From Ilumatobacter sp. (GTDB lineage Bacteria; Actinomycetota; Acidimicrobiia; Acidimicrobiales; Ilumatobacteraceae), in the NCBI RefSeq assembly GCF_030065885.1, contig NZ_JASJCS010000016.1, positions 1 through 64,000 on the forward strand: a stretch of 64,000 bases of DNA, in the 5' to 3' direction. Positions within the stretch are counted from its first letter, which is position 1. Each line of letters starts with the position of its first letter. The position numbers and the translations under genes were made by a program. The notes under the pieces were generated by a model that did not search any database, was not told the DNA's origin, and worked only from the letters and a program-made list of their open reading frames with translations. Below are positions 51,739-61,448 of this stretch, piece by piece.

Positions 51739-52389
51739 GTGCAACAGGTCACGGCGACGCGCTCCGAACTGCTGGCACGCCGTGCTCGGATCGCGCTCGC
51801 GTCGCAGGGCCGTGACGTCCTGAAGGAGAAGCGCGACTCGCTGATGGCCGAGTTCCGCGCCACCGTCGACGTCGCGGTCACCGGGAGCGGGGCGCTCGAG
51901 GAGGCCGCGGCGGAAGGTCGGCGGGCGCTGGCGGTTGCCGAGGCCGGCGACGGACCCGAGGCGGTGCGATCGGCCGCGCTCGCCCAACCGAGCGAGATCT
52001 CCCTCACGACACGGGCCACGTCCGTCATGGGCGTGCGGATCGCCGACATCCGGCATGAACCGCTCGGACGTCCGCGGTCGGCTCGCGGTTACTCGCTCGC
52101 AGGATCGAGTCCACGCCTCGACCGCGTCGCCGAGCAGTTCGAGGCCGAGCTGGCGCTGCTGCTCGATCTCGCCACCGTCGAGCTGCGACTCAGACGCCTT
52201 GCCGACGAGATCGGCACGACCACCCGCCGCATCAACGCGCTGGAGTCGGTGGTGCTCCCGAGGCTCGAGCGCGAGCGCGACCAGATCCGGGCGATCCTCG
52301 ACGAGCGCGAGCGCCAGGACCGGTTCCGACTGAAGCGGTTCTCCACGCGCCGGGCGCGGCGCGCCGAGGCCGGCGAGGAGCTCCGATGA
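51739..52389 (+). CDS. V/A-type ATP synthase subunit D
   Basis: A 216-residue central-stalk subunit, the rotor shaft of the ATPase. The N-terminal TRSELLARRARIALASQGRDVLKEKRDSLMAEF is the family signature (LKxKRD), and the C-terminal coiled coil ends in a basic region (KRFSTRRARRAE). The GTG at 51739 follows GGAGG by 6-7 nt. This is the first gene of the operon, whereas subunit D genes usually lie near the end. Confidence 0.9.
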   Translation: MQQVTATRSELLARRARIALASQGRDVLKEKRDSLMAEFRATVDVAVTGSGALEEAAAEGRRALAVAEAGDGPEAVRSAALAQPSEISLTTRATSVMGVRIADIRHEPLGRPRSARGYSLAGSSPRLDRVAEQFEAELALLLDLATVELRLRRLADEIGTTTRRINALESVVLPRLERERDQIRAILDERERQDRFRLKRFSTRRARRAEAGEELR

Positions 52390-52724
52390 GCGAGACCGCC
52401 CGCGCCCTCGACGCGATCCGTGTCGCGGAACTGGAAGCAGCTCGACGCGTCGAGCAGGCGCGCACCGACGCTGCCGAGTCGATCGCCGCCGCTCACCAGG
52501 AGCACGCGCAGGCGGTCGCCGACGCCCGGCAGCGCGGACGCGCCGAGGCGAAGCGCCGGCTCGACGCCGCTGTCGCCGACGCCGAACGGGAGGCCGAGGC
52601 GATCCTGAGCGGCTGTGACGACCGCATCAAGTCGTTGCGCCGCGCCGCGGAGCCACACCTGGCGGGCGCGGTGACCGAGATGGTCGAGCTCTTGCTGGCG
52701 CCACCGCTCGAGGAGGGGAAGTAG
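52386..52724 (+). CDS. V/A-type ATPase peripheral-stalk subunit (G/H-like)
   Basis: A 112-residue, almost fully helical protein, with heptad-like Ala/Glu/Arg spacing over residues 5-75 (AELEAARRVEQARTDAAESI). In similar operons such a small coiled-coil protein pairs with subunit E to form the peripheral stalk. The family is weakly conserved; the call rests on size, coiled coil and position. It overlaps subunit D by 4 nt. Confidence 0.7.
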   Translation: MSETARALDAIRVAELEAARRVEQARTDAAESIAAAHQEHAQAVADARQRGRAEAKRRLDAAVADAEREAEAILSGCDDRIKSLRRAAEPHLAGAVTEMVELLLAPPLEEGK

Positions 52725-52726
52725 CG

Positions 52727-54634
52727 ATGCTCGTCTCCATGGCCAAGGTGCACGTGATCGGGCACCGTCGGCAGCTCGACGACGTGCTCACGTTCCTGCA
52801 CCAGCGGCAAGCGCTCCACCTGATCGACGTCACCGACGACGCCGACGTGCGACTGCCGCCGCTGCGAGCCGACCAAGACCAGGTGCGCGAGATCGAGGAG
52901 CTTCGGTACCTGAAGGCGCGCATCGATGCCGTGCTCGGCCTCGTTCCACAGCCGCCGCCACCAGATCGCGGGCCGGACGCGACCGGCGCCGACGACCTCG
53001 ACGTGCTGCGCGCGCAGCTCGAGGAGGTGGGCCCCCGGCTGGAGGAGCTGGTGCGTCGCCGGGACGATCTGACGAACGAGCTCGACGTCCTGCCGCGCTA
53101 TCTGTCGTCGCTGCGCGGCCTGATGCCGCTCGTCCCCGAGATGACCGACTTCACGGGCTACGACACGACGGCGTTGCTCGTCGACAGCCGCTCGGCCGAA
53201 GTCCTCGGAGAGCTCAACGTGTCGCTCGCGGGCATCCTCGGTGCCAACTTCGAGGTCATCTCCGACCACGTCGGACCCGACACGATCGGCGCCGTCCTCG
53301 TGTTCCCCAAGGGCCGCGCCGCGGAGATCCGCTCGCTCCTCGGCCGCGAGCAGCTCACCCAGGTCCGTCTCCCGGTCCGTTTCCGCGGCATGCCGTTCCG
53401 CGAGGCGATCTCGGCCATGGAGCGTCGCTTGACCGAACTGCCGGGCGAGATCGAGGTCACCGACGCCGAGATCGACGAGGTGGTCAGGCCGCTCGGCTAC
53501 TGGTCGGCCTGTCGAGCACACCTGGTCGACCGGCTCGATCAGCTCGACGCCGTCGCCCACCTCGGCGCCACGCTGCACACCTTCGTCATCTCGGGCTGGG
53601 TGCCCGAGAGCGAGCTGGCGTCCCTCCCCGACGACCTGGTGCGGGAGATCGGCCCGGAAGTGGTGGTCGAGCAGCCCCCCGTCGCGGAGACCGATCAACC
53701 GCCGGTCCTCATGCGGAACCCGGCACCGGCCCGGCCGTTCCAGTTCCTCGTCGGGCTGCTCGGGCTACCGAAGTACGGGACCATCGACCCGACCCGACTG
53801 ATGGCGCTGTTCCTGCCGTTCTTCTTCGGGATCATGCTCGGCGACGTCGCGTACGGCGTGCTGCTGCTGGTGCTGTCGTACCTCGGCCATCGAGCCGTCC
53901 GCGATCGGTCGGCGGTCGGCCGCGACCTGACCATCGTGCTGATGATGTCGGCCGGCTGGGCGACGCTGTGGGGCATCGTGTACGGCGAGTTCTTCGGCGA
54001 CCTCGGCCACCGGCTCTGGGGCTGGGAACCGATCTGGATCAACCGGGAGGAGGCGATCGAACCGCTGCTGGTGTTCGCGTTGGCCATCGGCGCGGCCCAC
54101 GTCGTGCTCGGCCTGGTGCTCGGTGGCGTGCAGGCGATCCGTGCTCGCAACCGGCACGTGCTCTCGGAGCGCGTCGCCATGCTGGTCTCCCTGATCGGGC
54201 TGTTCCTCATCGTCGGCGTCGCTGCCGACGCGCTCCCGTCCGGTGTCGTGCCACCGGCCGCGGCTGCCGTCGCCGTCGGGTTGGCCGTCCTCATCGCGCT
54301 CGGCGGGCCGATGGGAGCGCTGCTCGGACCGCTCGAACTGATCGGCACGGTCGGCAACGTGCTGTCGTACCTCAGGCTGGCTGCGATCGGGCTCGCGTCG
54401 GTGTACCTGGCGAGGGTCGCCAACGAGCTGGGGGCGGCGGCCCCACTCGCCTTCGGGATCATCGTCGCGGCGCTCTTCCACGCGCTCAACCTCGCGCTCG
54501 GCGCCTTCAGCCCGACCATCCAGTCGCTCCGTCTGCACTACGTCGAGTTCTTCGACAAGTTCCACGAGACGGGCGGCGAGGCGTTCCGTCCCTTCGGTGC
54601 CGACGACGCCGCAAGCGATCGCAACGTCAGGTGA
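52727..54634 (+). CDS. V/A-type ATP synthase subunit I
   Basis: A 635-residue protein. Residues 1-320 form the cytoplasmic part (MAKVHVIGHRRQLDDVLTFL, GWVPESEL). The membrane part has seven or eight segments, with RPFQFLVGLLGLPKYGTIDPTRLMALFLPFFFGIMLGDVAYG and the segment NVLSYLRLAAIGLASVYLARVAN, whose arginine (in SYLRL) is the residue that faces the rotor ring for ion transfer. It ends EFFDKFHETGGEAFRPFG. It is the stator counterpart of the a-subunit. Confidence 0.93.
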   Translation: MLVSMAKVHVIGHRRQLDDVLTFLHQRQALHLIDVTDDADVRLPPLRADQDQVREIEELRYLKARIDAVLGLVPQPPPPDRGPDATGADDLDVLRAQLEEVGPRLEELVRRRDDLTNELDVLPRYLSSLRGLMPLVPEMTDFTGYDTTALLVDSRSAEVLGELNVSLAGILGANFEVISDHVGPDTIGAVLVFPKGRAAEIRSLLGREQLTQVRLPVRFRGMPFREAISAMERRLTELPGEIEVTDAEIDEVVRPLGYWSACRAHLVDRLDQLDAVAHLGATLHTFVISGWVPESELASLPDDLVREIGPEVVVEQPPVAETDQPPVLMRNPAPARPFQFLVGLLGLPKYGTIDPTRLMALFLPFFFGIMLGDVAYGVLLLVLSYLGHRAVRDRSAVGRDLTIVLMMSAGWATLWGIVYGEFFGDLGHRLWGWEPIWINREEAIEPLLVFALAIGAAHVVLGLVLGGVQAIRARNRHVLSERVAMLVSLIGLFLIVGVAADALPSGVVPPAAAAVAVGLAVLIALGGPMGALLGPLELIGTVGNVLSYLRLAAIGLASVYLARVANELGAAAPLAFGIIVAALFHALNLALGAFSPTIQSLRLHYVEFFDKFHETGGEAFRPFGADDAASDRNVR

Positions 54635-54651
54635 ACAGAGAGGAGAGGGAG

Positions 54652-54873
54652 ATGGAGCTCGGACTCATCGCCATCGGGGCCGGTCTCGCCGTCGGCTTGG
54701 CGGCGATCGCGACCGGGATCGCGCAGAGCAAGATCGGATCCGCCGGCATCGGCGCGATCGCGGAGAAGGAGGAGCTGACCGGCAGGGTGATCCTGCTCCT
54801 GGCGATCCCCGAGACATTGGTGATCCTCGGCTTCGCCGTCGCGGCGATGGTGATCCTGATACTCGCGCCCTGA
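54652..54873 (+). CDS. V/A-type ATP synthase subunit K (proteolipid c ring)
   Basis: A 73-residue hairpin of two membrane segments, not the duplicated four-segment form seen in Enterococcus. The ion-binding carboxylate is E54 in LAIPETLVILGF. A glutamine, Q25 (GIAQSKIG), lies in helix 1, and T55 follows E54: this Gln plus Glu-Ser/Thr set is the pattern linked to sodium binding in other rotary ATPases. A purine-rich ribosome binding site AGAGGAGAGGGAG lies just upstream. Confidence 0.92.
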   Translation: MELGLIAIGAGLAVGLAAIATGIAQSKIGSAGIGAIAEKEELTGRVILLLAIPETLVILGFAVAAMVILILAP

Positions 54874-54885
54874 CCGGCGCGCGGC

Positions 54886-55476
54886 ATGGCACTCGCGGAC
54901 ATCCTCGCCGCGATCGACGCGGAGGCCGACCAGGAGATCGCGCGCGTCGTGGCGGAGACGGCCGAGCAGACGGCGCAGATCCGGAACGAGGCCCGCGACG
55001 AGGCGGACATGGCCGAGCGCGCTGCAGCGTCGGCGCTCGACGACGAGAGCGCGCGGCGCAGGGCCCAGATCGTCAACCGGGCCCACCTCGTCGTCGAGCG
55101 GCGCTTGAGCGCGGCGGTCGAGGACGTGTATCAGGACCTACTGACCGCGGTGGAGCGGCGCCTCGTGGAGCTGCGCGGCGAGCCCGAGTATGCGGACCTG
55201 TTCAGCCGTCTGCTCGAGGAGTGCCGGGCCGTCCTGCCCGAGGGTCGGGTCGTTCGCATCGATCCGGCGGACGAGCCGCTGTGCCGGGACGTGCTGGCGA
55301 CCGATGACGGCTTCACCATCGACGGCACGCTGAGATCTGCTGGCGGTCTCGAGATCGCCACTGCGGACGGGCGCCGGTCGGTCCGGAACACGCTGGAGTC
55401 GCGAACCTGGCGGGCGGACCGCGCGCTCCGGTCGCTCGCCGCGGCGAGGGTGCCACCGCTCGGTGGAGGTGCATGA
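54886..55476 (+). CDS. V/A-type ATP synthase subunit E
   Basis: A 196-residue peripheral-stalk subunit. The N-terminal half is a long helix (ILAAIDAEADQEIARVVAETAEQ), the C-terminal half a globular domain that binds the catalytic head, with DGFTIDGTLRSAGGLEIATADGRR, a segment characteristic of subunit E. The stop overlaps the subunit C ATG by 4 nt. Confidence 0.88.
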   Translation: MALADILAAIDAEADQEIARVVAETAEQTAQIRNEARDEADMAERAAASALDDESARRRAQIVNRAHLVVERRLSAAVEDVYQDLLTAVERRLVELRGEPEYADLFSRLLEECRAVLPEGRVVRIDPADEPLCRDVLATDDGFTIDGTLRSAGGLEIATADGRRSVRNTLESRTWRADRALRSLAAARVPPLGGGA

Positions 55477-56549
55477 TGGTCGGCCTCGACTACGGCAACG
55501 CCCGGCTGCGGGCGATGCGATCGCGACTCCTGTCGGAGGCGGACTACGACGGCCTCGTCGCCGTCGAGTCGATGGACGGCCTGGTCGCCGCCCTCGCGAC
55601 CACGGCGTACGCCGCCGACCTCGACGCGGCACTGCCGCGGTTCACCGGCCTGCGCCGGTTCGACGAGGTCGTGCGCCACCACCTCGTGCGCGTGCTCGGC
55701 GCCCTGCCCCGCTTCTACGAGCGCCCCCACGACGGCATCGTCGGCCTGCTCACCGACCGCTGGGACCTCCAGAACCTCCGCACCATCATCCGGGGCGCGT
55801 CGCGCCTCGAGGCGGCCGACGAGATGCTCCGGATGACCGTGCCGATCGGCCGGCTCGGCACCGCCGAACTGAGCGAGCTCGCCATGCAGCCCAGCCTGCG
55901 GTACGTGATCGATCTCATGGTCGCCTGGCGGATCCCGTCTCGTGCCACGGCGCAAGCGGTGCGCGACGCGTGGCCCGCCTACGAGCGATCCGGCGATCTG
56001 GTGGTGCTCGAGTCGGCGCTCAACCGCGCGTTCGCGAAGCGGCTGGACGAGGTCCTCGCAGACGACGAGTCGGCAGCGGCGGTCGCGCTCCGCTCCGAGG
56101 TGGACGAGATCAACCTGCTGACGAGCCTCCGGTTGCAGACGGCCCGCGCCGCCGGTGAGGTCACCCGCTCCGACACCGAGGAGAACCACGAGTTCCTGAC
56201 GGGTGGTCGCATCCGGCCGGACACGCTCACCAGGGCGGCCGCGACCGACGACCGGCCGACGGCAGTGTCCCTCCTCGACGGCGTTCGGCTCGTCCCCGGA
56301 TGGTCGCTCGCGCTGAACGACTGGGCCGAGTCCGACGACCTGGTCGCGCTCGCCGAGGCGCTCCGGCTCGCGTCGACCCGGCACGCGGTCGGTCTCTTCG
56401 CGCGCGGCGACCCGCTCGGGTACGACGTGCCGGTCGCGTTCGTCAGGGCCCAGGAGCACGAGGCCCGGAACCTCCGGTGGATCGGACGCGGCATCGCCCA
56501 CGGTCTCGACCGGTCGGCTGTCGAGAGCAACGTGGTGGTCGTGAGATGA
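55473..56549 (+). CDS. V/A-type ATP synthase subunit C
   Basis: A 358-residue helical subunit that links the central stalk to the proteolipid ring. The start DYGNARLRAMRSRLLSEADY and the segment RWDLQNLRTIIRGASR match the family. The ATG at 55473 overlaps the subunit E stop, and the end overlaps subunit F by 4 nt. Confidence 0.9.
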   Translation: MMVGLDYGNARLRAMRSRLLSEADYDGLVAVESMDGLVAALATTAYAADLDAALPRFTGLRRFDEVVRHHLVRVLGALPRFYERPHDGIVGLLTDRWDLQNLRTIIRGASRLEAADEMLRMTVPIGRLGTAELSELAMQPSLRYVIDLMVAWRIPSRATAQAVRDAWPAYERSGDLVVLESALNRAFAKRLDEVLADDESAAAVALRSEVDEINLLTSLRLQTARAAGEVTRSDTEENHEFLTGGRIRPDTLTRAAATDDRPTAVSLLDGVRLVPGWSLALNDWAESDDLVALAEALRLASTRHAVGLFARGDPLGYDVPVAFVRAQEHEARNLRWIGRGIAHGLDRSAVESNVVVVR

Positions 56550-56896
56550 CGGAGGCCACCGCCCGCCTCCGCGTCGTCGCTCCACCCGAGCTCGCCGCCG
56601 GCTTCGGGCTGGGTGGCGCCACCGTGCACGCCGTCGAGTCGGCGTCCCGGGCGGCCGAGACCGTCGACGCGCTGATCGCCGAGGGCGAGCGCGGGGTGAT
56701 CGCGGTCTACGGACCATGGCTCGACGACTTCGATCGCACCCGGCGCGACCAGCTCGAGGAATCGGTGGCGCCGGTCGTCGTCGCGGTGCCGTCCGGGCTG
56801 GTGGCCGAGGCGGGCGCCGCCCGGCGGGCGCGCCTCGCCGGACTCCTGCAGCGGGCCGTCGGCTACCACATCACGTTCGAGGAGGGCGGCACGTGA
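56546..56896 (+). CDS. V/A-type ATP synthase subunit F
   Basis: A 116-residue protein with a CheY-like fold, part of the central stalk. Visible features are ELAAGFGLGGATVHAVES and GVIAVYGPWLDDFD, then PVVVAVPSG; the family pattern is the G-F-x-L-x-G motif followed by a V-x-V-P end. It is flanked by 4-nt overlaps on both sides. Confidence 0.85.
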   Translation: MTEATARLRVVAPPELAAGFGLGGATVHAVESASRAAETVDALIAEGERGVIAVYGPWLDDFDRTRRDQLEESVAPVVVAVPSGLVAEAGAARRARLAGLLQRAVGYHITFEEGGT

Positions 56897-58638
56897 CCGG
56901 GGGCAGGGTGACGCGGGTCGCCGGACCGGTCGTGGTCGCGAAGGGCCTCGACCAGGTGCGCCTGTACAACGTCGTGCGCGTGGGCCGGCGGAAGCTGATC
57001 GGCGAGGTGATCCGGCTGAAGGGTGACGAGTCGGTGATCCAGGTCTACGAGGACAGTGGCGGGCTGCAGGTGGGGTCGTCGGTCGTCGACACCGGCGAGC
57101 CGCTCGCCGTCGAGCTGGGGCCGGGCCTCCTCGGGAGCATCTTCGACGGCGTGCAGCGACCGCTCCCCGCGTTGGCCAACGACCGCGACGCCGAGTTCGG
57201 CGAGCCGTTCCTCCGCCGCGGCGTCGAGCTGCCGTCGCTCGACCGGGAGCGGTGCTGGCCGCTCGACCACCGACTCGCCACGGGGGATGTGGTCGAAGCC
57301 GGCGACGTGATCGCCACCACCGCCGAGACGTCGGCGCTGACGCACCTGGTGCTCGTGCCGCCCGACCGCGCCGGCACGGTCACGGCGATCGGCGCGGCCG
57401 AGGCCACCATCGACGAGCCGATCGTGTGGATCGACGACGAACCGGTGACGATGCTGACGCGCTGGCCGGTGCGCAAGCGACGCCCGGTCGGCAGCCGCCT
57501 CGACCCGACCGTCCCATTGGTCACTGGACAGCGCGTGGTCGACACGCTGTTCCCGGTCGCCAGGGGCGGGTCGGCCACGATCCCGGGCGGGTTCGGCACC
57601 GGCAAGACCGTGCACGAGCAGACGTTGGCCAAGTGGTCCGACGCCGACGTCATCATCTACGTCGGATGCGGCGAGCGCGGCAACGAGCTCGCCGAGGTGC
57701 TGGAGGACTTCCCCCGGCTCGTCGACCCGCGCACCGGTGCGTCGCTCATGGAACGCACGATCCTCGTCGCCAACACCTCCAACATGCCGGTCGCGGCCCG
57801 CGAGGCGTCGGTCTACACCGGCATCACGATCGGCGAGTACTACCGCGACCAGGGCTACGACGTGGCGCTGATGGCCGACAGCACGAGCCGCTGGGGCGAG
57901 GCGTTGCGCGAGGTGTCGAGCCGCCTCGAGGAGATGCCGGGCGAGGAGGGCTACCCGGCGTACCTGCCGTCGCGCCTCGCCGAGTTCTACGAGCGCGCGG
58001 GGGCGGCGACGTCGACGGGGCGCGAGCCCCGGACCGGATCCGTCACCGTGGTCGGTGCGGTCTCGCCTCCCGGCGGCGACTTCTCCGAGCCGGTGACGCA
58101 GTACAGCCTCCGACTGGCCGGGACGTTCTGGGCGCTGGACTCCGATCTCGCCCGCCGCCGCCACTTCCCGTCGATCCACTGGACCCGGAGCTACTCGCTG
58201 TACGACCTGGGCGCGTGGTTCGACGAGACCGTCGCCGAGGACTGGGAGGACCAGCGCCGCTGGGCGCTTCGGCTCCTCGGGGAGGAAGAGGAGCTGCAGA
58301 ACATCGTGCAGCTGCTCGGGATCGAGGTGCTCGCCCCGTCGGAGCGGGTCGCGTTCCAGACCGGCCAGATGCTGCGCGAGGACTTCCTGCAGCAGTCGGC
58401 ATACGACGACGTCGACAGCTTCTGCCCGCTCGCGAAGCAGTACTGGATGCTCAAGGTGATCCGCCACCTGCACGAGTCGATCCTGCGCGTCGTCGGCGAC
58501 GACACCGATCTCGACCGGATCGCCCGGCTCGACGTGGTCGCCGATGTCGCCCGGATGCGGTCCTGGCGTCCCGACGCTGCCGCCACCAACGCCGGTGAGT
58601 TGATGCAACGGGTCGACGAGGAGGTGGCGACGTTGTGA
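56893..58638 (+). CDS. V/A-type ATP synthase catalytic subunit A
   Basis: The 581-residue catalytic subunit that makes or hydrolyses ATP. The Walker A motif GGFGTGKT lies at 232-239 and the Walker B region [19 protein letters not shown] at about 330. The non-homologous insertion typical of A-subunits (about residues 110-195) and VGCGERGNE are present. The start is GTG at 56893, overlapping subunit F by 4 nt. All expected catalytic features look intact. Confidence 0.95.
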   Translation: MTGGRVTRVAGPVVVAKGLDQVRLYNVVRVGRRKLIGEVIRLKGDESVIQVYEDSGGLQVGSSVVDTGEPLAVELGPGLLGSIFDGVQRPLPALANDRDAEFGEPFLRRGVELPSLDRERCWPLDHRLATGDVVEAGDVIATTAETSALTHLVLVPPDRAGTVTAIGAAEATIDEPIVWIDDEPVTMLTRWPVRKRRPVGSRLDPTVPLVTGQRVVDTLFPVARGGSATIPGGFGTGKTVHEQTLAKWSDADVIIYVGCGERGNELAEVLEDFPRLVDPRTGASLMERTILVANTSNMPVAAREASVYTGITIGEYYRDQGYDVALMADSTSRWGEALREVSSRLEEMPGEEGYPAYLPSRLAEFYERAGAATSTGREPRTGSVTVVGAVSPPGGDFSEPVTQYSLRLAGTFWALDSDLARRRHFPSIHWTRSYSLYDLGAWFDETVAEDWEDQRRWALRLLGEEEELQNIVQLLGIEVLAPSERVAFQTGQMLREDFLQQSAYDDVDSFCPLAKQYWMLKVIRHLHESILRVVGDDTDLDRIARLDVVADVARMRSWRPDAAATNAGELMQRVDEEVATL

Positions 58639-60038
58639 GGTTGCGCCGCGGCTTGCACACGACCGAGTTCCAGACGGTCCACTACGTGTCGGGGCCGCTG
58701 ATCTTCATCGAGCGCGCCAGCGGTGTCCACGCCGCCGAGGTCGTCGACATCGTCGCGCCCGACGGTGAGATCCGGCGTGGCCAGGTGCTCGAGGTCGACC
58801 AGGACCGCGCCGTGATCGAGGTCTACAGCGGCACCCGGGGGCTCGACGTCGCCTCCACCAGGGTCCGCCTCGGCGGCGACGCAGCGCGGATGCCGGTCGG
58901 CGAGAGCTTGCTCGGCCGCATGCTCGACGGTGCCGGACGCCCGATCGACGGCGGACCGCCGGTGATGGCCGAGGCGTTCTGGGACATCAACGGGCTGCCG
59001 ATCAACCCGGCCGCCCGCCGCTACCCGTCGGAGTACATGGAGACGGGCGTCTCGGCGATCGACGGGCTGAACACGCTGCTGCGCGGTCAGAAGCTGCCGA
59101 TCTTCTCCGGCTTCGGTCTGCCGGCCGGCGAGCTGGCGGCCGAGATCGCCGCGGAGGCGAAGGTGCCGGGCGCCGGTGACGAGCCGTTCGTCGTGGTGTT
59201 CGCCGCGATGGGCATCACCCATCGAGAGATGAGCTTCTTCCGTCGCAGCCTCGAGGACAGCGGCCAGCTCAACCGGACGGTGCTCTTCGTCAACCTGGCC
59301 GACGACCCCACGATCGAGCGCCTGGTGACGCCCCGTCTGGCACTGACCGCCGCCGAGTTCCTCGCCTTCCATCGCGGCTACCACGTCCTCGTGATCCTCA
59401 CCGACATGACCAACTACTGCGAGGCCCTTCGCGAGGTGGCCACGGCTCGCGAAGAGGTGCCGGGTCGGCGCGGTTACCCGGGGTACATGTACACCGACCT
59501 GGCGACGATCTACGAGCGCGCCGGCCGGCTCCACGGACATACCGGGTCGGTCACCCAACTGGTCATCGTGTCGATGCCCGACGACGACATCACCCACCCG
59601 ATCCCCGATCTGTCGGGCTACATCACCGAGGGTCAGGTCGTGCTCTCGCGCGAGCTGCACCGGCGTGGGGTCTCACCCCCGATCGACGTCCTGCCCAGCC
59701 TCAGCCGGCTGATGTCATCGGGGATCGGGGCCGACAAGACGCGGGGTGACCATCGCGAGCTGGCCGATCAGCTCTACGCCGCGTATGCGCAGGGCCGCGA
59801 CCTGCGCCGGCTGGTGGCGATCATCGGTGAGGCGGGGCTGACCGAGGCCGACCGCCGCTACCTCGCGTTCGCCGATGGCTTCGAGCGGGAGTTCGTCAAC
59901 CAGACCGGGGGCCGATCGATCGCCGACACGCTCGACGTGGCGTGGCGGTTGCTGAGCGCGTTCCCCGACCGCGACCTGAAGCGGATCAGCGAAGCGACGT
60001 TGGCTTCACATCGCGCGGCGGACGAGGCGGGCGGCTGA
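58635..60038 (+). CDS. V/A-type ATP synthase subunit B
   Basis: The 467-residue non-catalytic head subunit. As expected it lacks a Walker A lysine: the loop reads [16 protein letters not shown] in its place. Other family blocks are [32 protein letters not shown], with [14 protein letters not shown] and [18 protein letters not shown] 58635 overlaps the subunit A stop. It is the last gene; no further ATPase gene follows before the TIR protein. Confidence 0.95.
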   Translation: MRLRRGLHTTEFQTVHYVSGPLIFIERASGVHAAEVVDIVAPDGEIRRGQVLEVDQDRAVIEVYSGTRGLDVASTRVRLGGDAARMPVGESLLGRMLDGAGRPIDGGPPVMAEAFWDINGLPINPAARRYPSEYMETGVSAIDGLNTLLRGQKLPIFSGFGLPAGELAAEIAAEAKVPGAGDEPFVVVFAAMGITHREMSFFRRSLEDSGQLNRTVLFVNLADDPTIERLVTPRLALTAAEFLAFHRGYHVLVILTDMTNYCEALREVATAREEVPGRRGYPGYMYTDLATIYERAGRLHGHTGSVTQLVIVSMPDDDITHPIPDLSGYITEGQVVLSRELHRRGVSPPIDVLPSLSRLMSSGIGADKTRGDHRELADQLYAAYAQGRDLRRLVAIIGEAGLTEADRRYLAFADGFEREFVNQTGGRSIADTLDVAWRLLSAFPDRDLKRISEATLASHRAADEAGG

Positions 60039-60117
60039 ACGACGGCACGCTCACCGGCATGTCGCCGATCGACCGCTCATCGGCGCCCGGGCGGGCCGCT
60101 GCCCCGACAGCTGCGTG

Positions 60118-61152
60118 CTACGGGCCGAAGCTGGCCGCGCACTCGCCGGCCGCACTGAGGTCGACGAGGGCGCCGCAGGTGTCGCCGAAGAACTCGTAGT
60201 CGGAGCCGACGGGGCTCTCGAGGTACAGGTCGTCGCATGCCGCGAAGACGCCCGACTCGCAGGCGTCCCAGAGCTCGTCGAGGAACGCGTCGTCGCCGTA
60301 GGAGAACGGCTGCTCGTTCACCTCGGGGGGCAGGTCCTCCGGTGGGTCGTCCGTGTCGGCGACGGCCGCGGCCACCGCCACGAGGAGGATCCCGCCGGCG
60401 AGCACTCCGAGTACGACCCACAGCCACGTCGGCACCGCGGCCAGTCCGCTTCGGTGATCGGCAGTCGCAGGCGGTTGGGCCGCCGGAACCGGTTGCGCCC
60501 CGGGAGCCGAGCTGGGCGGGCTGAACGCCGCGTGCGTGGCAGCGGGGGGCGCTGGTGCGGCGACCGGTGGTGCGATCGTCGGGGCAGGGCCTCCGAGGCG
60601 CGCCTCGAGATGCGTGAAGAGGATCGCGAAGTCCGAGTTCCTGTGCATCTCGGGAGTGAGCGTGTTCATGTCCTTGAGAATCGCCGTCAGGTTCGAGATC
60701 TCGTCGCGGATGGTGTCGTACAGATCGAGCTCTTCCCGGAAGCCGTGCAGTTTGGTCTGGCCGACCTTCTGCATGCCGGCGTCCAGCTCTTGGTGCTTCT
60801 GCTTCCAGTACTCGACGTACTGCAGGCGCTTCGCGGGTTCGTAGATCCGCGCATCGGAGAGGATGACCGGGAAGATCCGGTCTCTGACGTCCTCGTTCTT
60901 GGCGATCTCGACCAACTCGCGCATGCAGTTGGCCGACCTCAGGTACTCGTCCGAGATCACCACGATGACCGCCCGGCCCCGACCGATCTCCTCCATGAAC
61001 GCCGAGATCGAGCCGGTGTAGCGGAGGTCGCGCTTGTCGCGGACGACGACCATGCCCTTGGCCTGGAGATCCGCGTCGAGCTCGTTGACGATCCGCTCGC
61101 TCTCGCCGCCCCACTTGTACGAGATGTAGACCTGTCGGGCTTCGTCGACCAT
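60118..61152 (-). CDS. TIR-domain membrane protein with Cys-rich C-terminal module
   Basis: A 344-residue protein. Residues 5-150 form a TIR domain (RQVYISYKWGGESERIVNEL, AVIVVISDEYLRSANCMRELVEIAK), with the putative catalytic glutamate at E79. A Pro/Ala-rich linker (188-232) leads to one membrane segment (243-265). The 75-residue end has four cysteines (C298, C306, C326, C338) in WDACESGVFAACDDLYLESP and FFGDTCG, a small module I recognise from other actinobacterial anchored proteins. Topology: TIR inside, Cys module outside. It is convergent with the ATPase operon. Confidence 0.83.
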   Translation of the reverse strand: MVDEARQVYISYKWGGESERIVNELDADLQAKGMVVVRDKRDLRYTGSISAFMEEIGRGRAVIVVISDEYLRSANCMRELVEIAKNEDVRDRIFPVILSDARIYEPAKRLQYVEYWKQKHQELDAGMQKVGQTKLHGFREELDLYDTIRDEISNLTAILKDMNTLTPEMHRNSDFAILFTHLEARLGGPAPTIAPPVAAPAPPAATHAAFSPPSSAPGAQPVPAAQPPATADHRSGLAAVPTWLWVVLGVLAGGILLVAVAAAVADTDDPPEDLPPEVNEQPFSYGDDAFLDELWDACESGVFAACDDLYLESPVGSDYEFFGDTCGALVDLSAAGECAASFGP

Positions 61153-61448
61153 CGGGACCCCCCTTCAACGCCTCCATCGCCGCCGGACGCTGCGAGCCTA
61201 GTCCGGCCATCGTGGAGCAGAGCGCCCTCGGTCGACGGCGTCATCCATCGAGCAAGGTCGCTGCGAGCAGGCACAGCATCACCGGCCACGGCAACGCTGC
61301 GAGCACCGTCATCGCTTCCACCTGCGGTCGATCGTCGTCGCCGCGACGAACGCTGGGCATCCGGCACCCACGCCGAGACCGACCGGCGCCGCGACCGAGC
61401 CGGAGGACTCGGTCGTGGCGCCGGAGGCGGTCACCGGGTCGGCGGTGC
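61153..61448. other. 296-nt gap with nothing recognised
   Basis: The region between the TIR gene start and the serine hydrolase stop has no gene or repeat that I can support. It should hold the promoter of the TIR gene; GAAGGGGGG just before its ATG is the ribosome binding site. Confidence 0.4.
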
